A stretch of DNA of 6,975 bases. It comes from an uncultured Opitutia bacterium (GTDB lineage Bacteria; Verrucomicrobiota; Verrucomicrobiia; Opitutales; UBA953). This document shows, piece by piece, positions 6,151-6,975 of the stretch. The notes under the pieces were generated by a model that was not told the origin of the DNA, did no database searches, and saw only the letters and a list, made by a program, of their open reading frames with translations. Where the stretch lies: the NCBI GenBank assembly GCA_903910245.1, contig CAIVYX010000355.1:1-6975 (forward strand), given 5' to 3'. The position numbers were made by a program, and so were the translations under genes. The stretch's first letter is position 1. Each line of letters starts with the position of its first letter.

Positions 6151-6573
6151 TTACTTGAAGCGGACGCCGTTGGAGTCCTGCGTGACCGTACAGGCTTCGA
6201 TAATCGCCCAGACCCACGTACCGATGCCCCCGATGCCACAAGTCAGCAGGCAGATGAGTAGCTGGGTGATTGCTCGGGAATTATAACCAGCAAAGAAGTT
6301 GTGAATTCCAAGATGACCGAAGAAGACAGCCAGCAATACATAAGCCACGCGGTCTTTGGCGTTTCCATTATTGGCTTGGGGTGCTGCGTAGGACGAAGGC
6401 GGAGGGACAGGCAGGCCGGCGGCAAGCTGGGTCTGCTGGAGTGGCGTCCAGTTAGCCATGCCGTTCGTCCAGACCAGCGTGTCGATGGAGATTGTCCGGT
6501 CGGCGATGAGTGAGCGCATGGTGGCTTCGTCGACTGGTCCGATGCGATTGCCGTTCTGTTCGTAGTACCACAT
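6151..6573 (-). CDS. Small GYF_2-TM2 domain membrane protein
   Basis: A 140-residue protein with two domains. Residues 1-50 (MWYYEQNGNRIGPVDEATM, then TLVWTNGMANWTPL) match GYF_2 (DUF4339), a small presumed protein-interaction domain with the typical Trp-Tyr-Tyr and Gly-Pro-Val. A Pro/Ala/Asn-rich linker (51-72) leads to a TM2 domain (about 73-135): helix one at about 77-95 (VAYVLLAVFFGHLGIHNFF), a short turn, helix two at about 103-128, and the closing SNGVRF. No signal peptide is seen; the hairpin should insert with the GYF_2 domain probably cytoplasmic. Its function is unknown, a tethered adaptor being a guess. The N-terminus fixes the start; no Shine-Dalgarno is visible and the leader is only about 32 bases from the sucD terminator tail, so the transcript may be very short-leadered or come from read-through. 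It converges on leuD. Confidence 0.85.
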   Translation of the reverse strand: MWYYEQNGNRIGPVDEATMRSLIADRTISIDTLVWTNGMANWTPLQQTQLAAGLPVPPPSSYAAPQANNGNAKDRVAYVLLAVFFGHLGIHNFFAGYNSRAITQLLICLLTCGIGGIGTWVWAIIEACTVTQDSNGVRFK

Positions 6574-6605
6574 GCGATGGTTCTGGGGGGTGGGGGATCC
6601 CCTGT

Positions 6606-6637
6606 AAAAACAAAAGAGGCCCGTCGCCGGGCCTCTT
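6606..6637 (-). terminator. Rho-independent terminator of sucD
   Basis: On the minus strand a perfect ten-base-pair stem (AAGAGGCCCG/CGGGCCTCTT, 6614-6623 and 6628-6637, four-base loop) is followed by TTGTTTTT. It starts 23 bases after the sucD stop codon. The plus-strand side has no T-run, so it works in one direction, unlike the terminator at 6103-6130. Confidence 0.9.
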
Positions 6638-6660
6638 CGTTATAATCTGGTGGCTGCTTT

Positions 6661-6975
6661 TCAGCCCTTCCAGATGCGGAGGAGAGCATCGGCCATATCG
6701 GACGGCGTGGCTGCGACGGAGATACCGCACTCTTCGAAGATCTTGATCTTCGCGGCGGCGGTATCTTCGGCTCCGCCGATGACGGCGCCGGCGTGGCCCA
6801 TGCGACGTCCAGGCGGAGCGGTGGCACCGGCGATGAAGCCCGCGACGGGTTTCTTGCAGTGCTCCTTGATCCAGCGGGCGGCTTCGACTTCGGCGTTACC
6901 GCCGATTTCACCGATCATGATGATGGCGTCGGTTTCCGGGTCGTCGTTGAAGAGCTTGATGACGTCGAGGTGCGA
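6661..6975 (-). CDS. sucD: Succinyl-CoA synthetase (succinate-CoA ligase), alpha subunit, C-terminal part
   Basis: Alpha subunit of the TCA-cycle enzyme that makes succinate and ATP or GTP from succinyl-CoA, working with the beta subunit SucC in the cytosol. Only the last 104 residues are present; the frame stays open to the right edge, so the visible internal ATG at 6918 is not the start. The fragment opens with SHLDVIKLFNDDPETDAIIM and carries the conserved GEIGG (22-26 of the fragment), IAGATAPPGRRMGHAGA (48-64) with the phosphorylated active-site histidine at His61, and the usual C-terminal helix ending IWKG. The loop after the histidine reads GGAEDTA where E. coli has GGKGTA, a modest variation. 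sucC would be expected upstream, beyond the right edge. The gene ends at its own terminator. Confidence 0.95.
   Translation of the reverse strand, partial: SHLDVIKLFNDDPETDAIIMIGEIGGNAEVEAARWIKEHCKKPVAGFIAGATAPPGRRMGHAGAVIGGAEDTAAAKIKIFEECGISVAATPSDMADALLRIWKG

Noticed and set aside
6593..6602. The palindrome GGGGATCCCC as an operator
   Set aside because: A single 10-base palindrome within G and C runs is weak evidence; no second copy or known operator was seen. It is mentioned only as part of the short leader.
6641..6646. A perfect TATAAT on the plus strand between sucD and its terminator
   Set aside because: No -35 hexamer lies 15-19 bases upstream (that stretch is the terminator stem), and transcription would run antisense into sucD with no gene to serve.

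Overview
The window is a GC-rich, tightly packed piece of bacterial chromosome carrying mostly core metabolism. No mobile element, CRISPR array, tRNA or rRNA is visible. Seven of eight assessable gene starts lack a strong Shine-Dalgarno sequence. With a secreted M60 (enhancin-like) peptidase and a GYF_2-TM2 membrane protein, this suggests the PVC superphylum, perhaps Verrucomicrobiota (Opitutae-like). That placement is a low-confidence inference; no marker gene in the window fixes it.

Layout, left to right. Positions 1-3592 are read from the minus strand: the 5' end of an unidentified gene (74 to the left edge), phosphate acetyltransferase (pta, 77-1132), a signal-peptide-bearing M60-family metallopeptidase (1233-2666), and formyltetrahydrofolate deformylase (purU, 2738-3592). 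A 158-bp divergent control region (3593-3750) separates purU from a plus-strand leucine-biosynthesis operon: leuC (3751-5157), an uncharacterised 96-residue gene (5157-5447) and leuD (5462-6082). The operon ends at a strong terminator (6103-6130) whose sequence works in both directions. On its other side a minus-strand gene for a small GYF_2-TM2 membrane protein (6151-6573) converges on it. A minus-strand terminator (6606-6637) then closes succinyl-CoA synthetase alpha (sucD, 6661 to the right edge), of which only the C-terminal 104 residues are present.

How the genes work together. LeuC and LeuD form the two-subunit isopropylmalate isomerase of leucine synthesis. The 96-residue protein between them overlaps the leuC stop codon by one base and has leu-like codon use, so it is probably a real, co-translated gene. 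It has five cysteines and no family I recognise, and it is the most interesting unexplained item here. Pta and SucD belong to acetyl-phosphate/acetyl-CoA and TCA-cycle metabolism, and PurU balances one-carbon folates and supplies formate. The M60 peptidase and the GYF_2-TM2 protein are the envelope or extracellular components.
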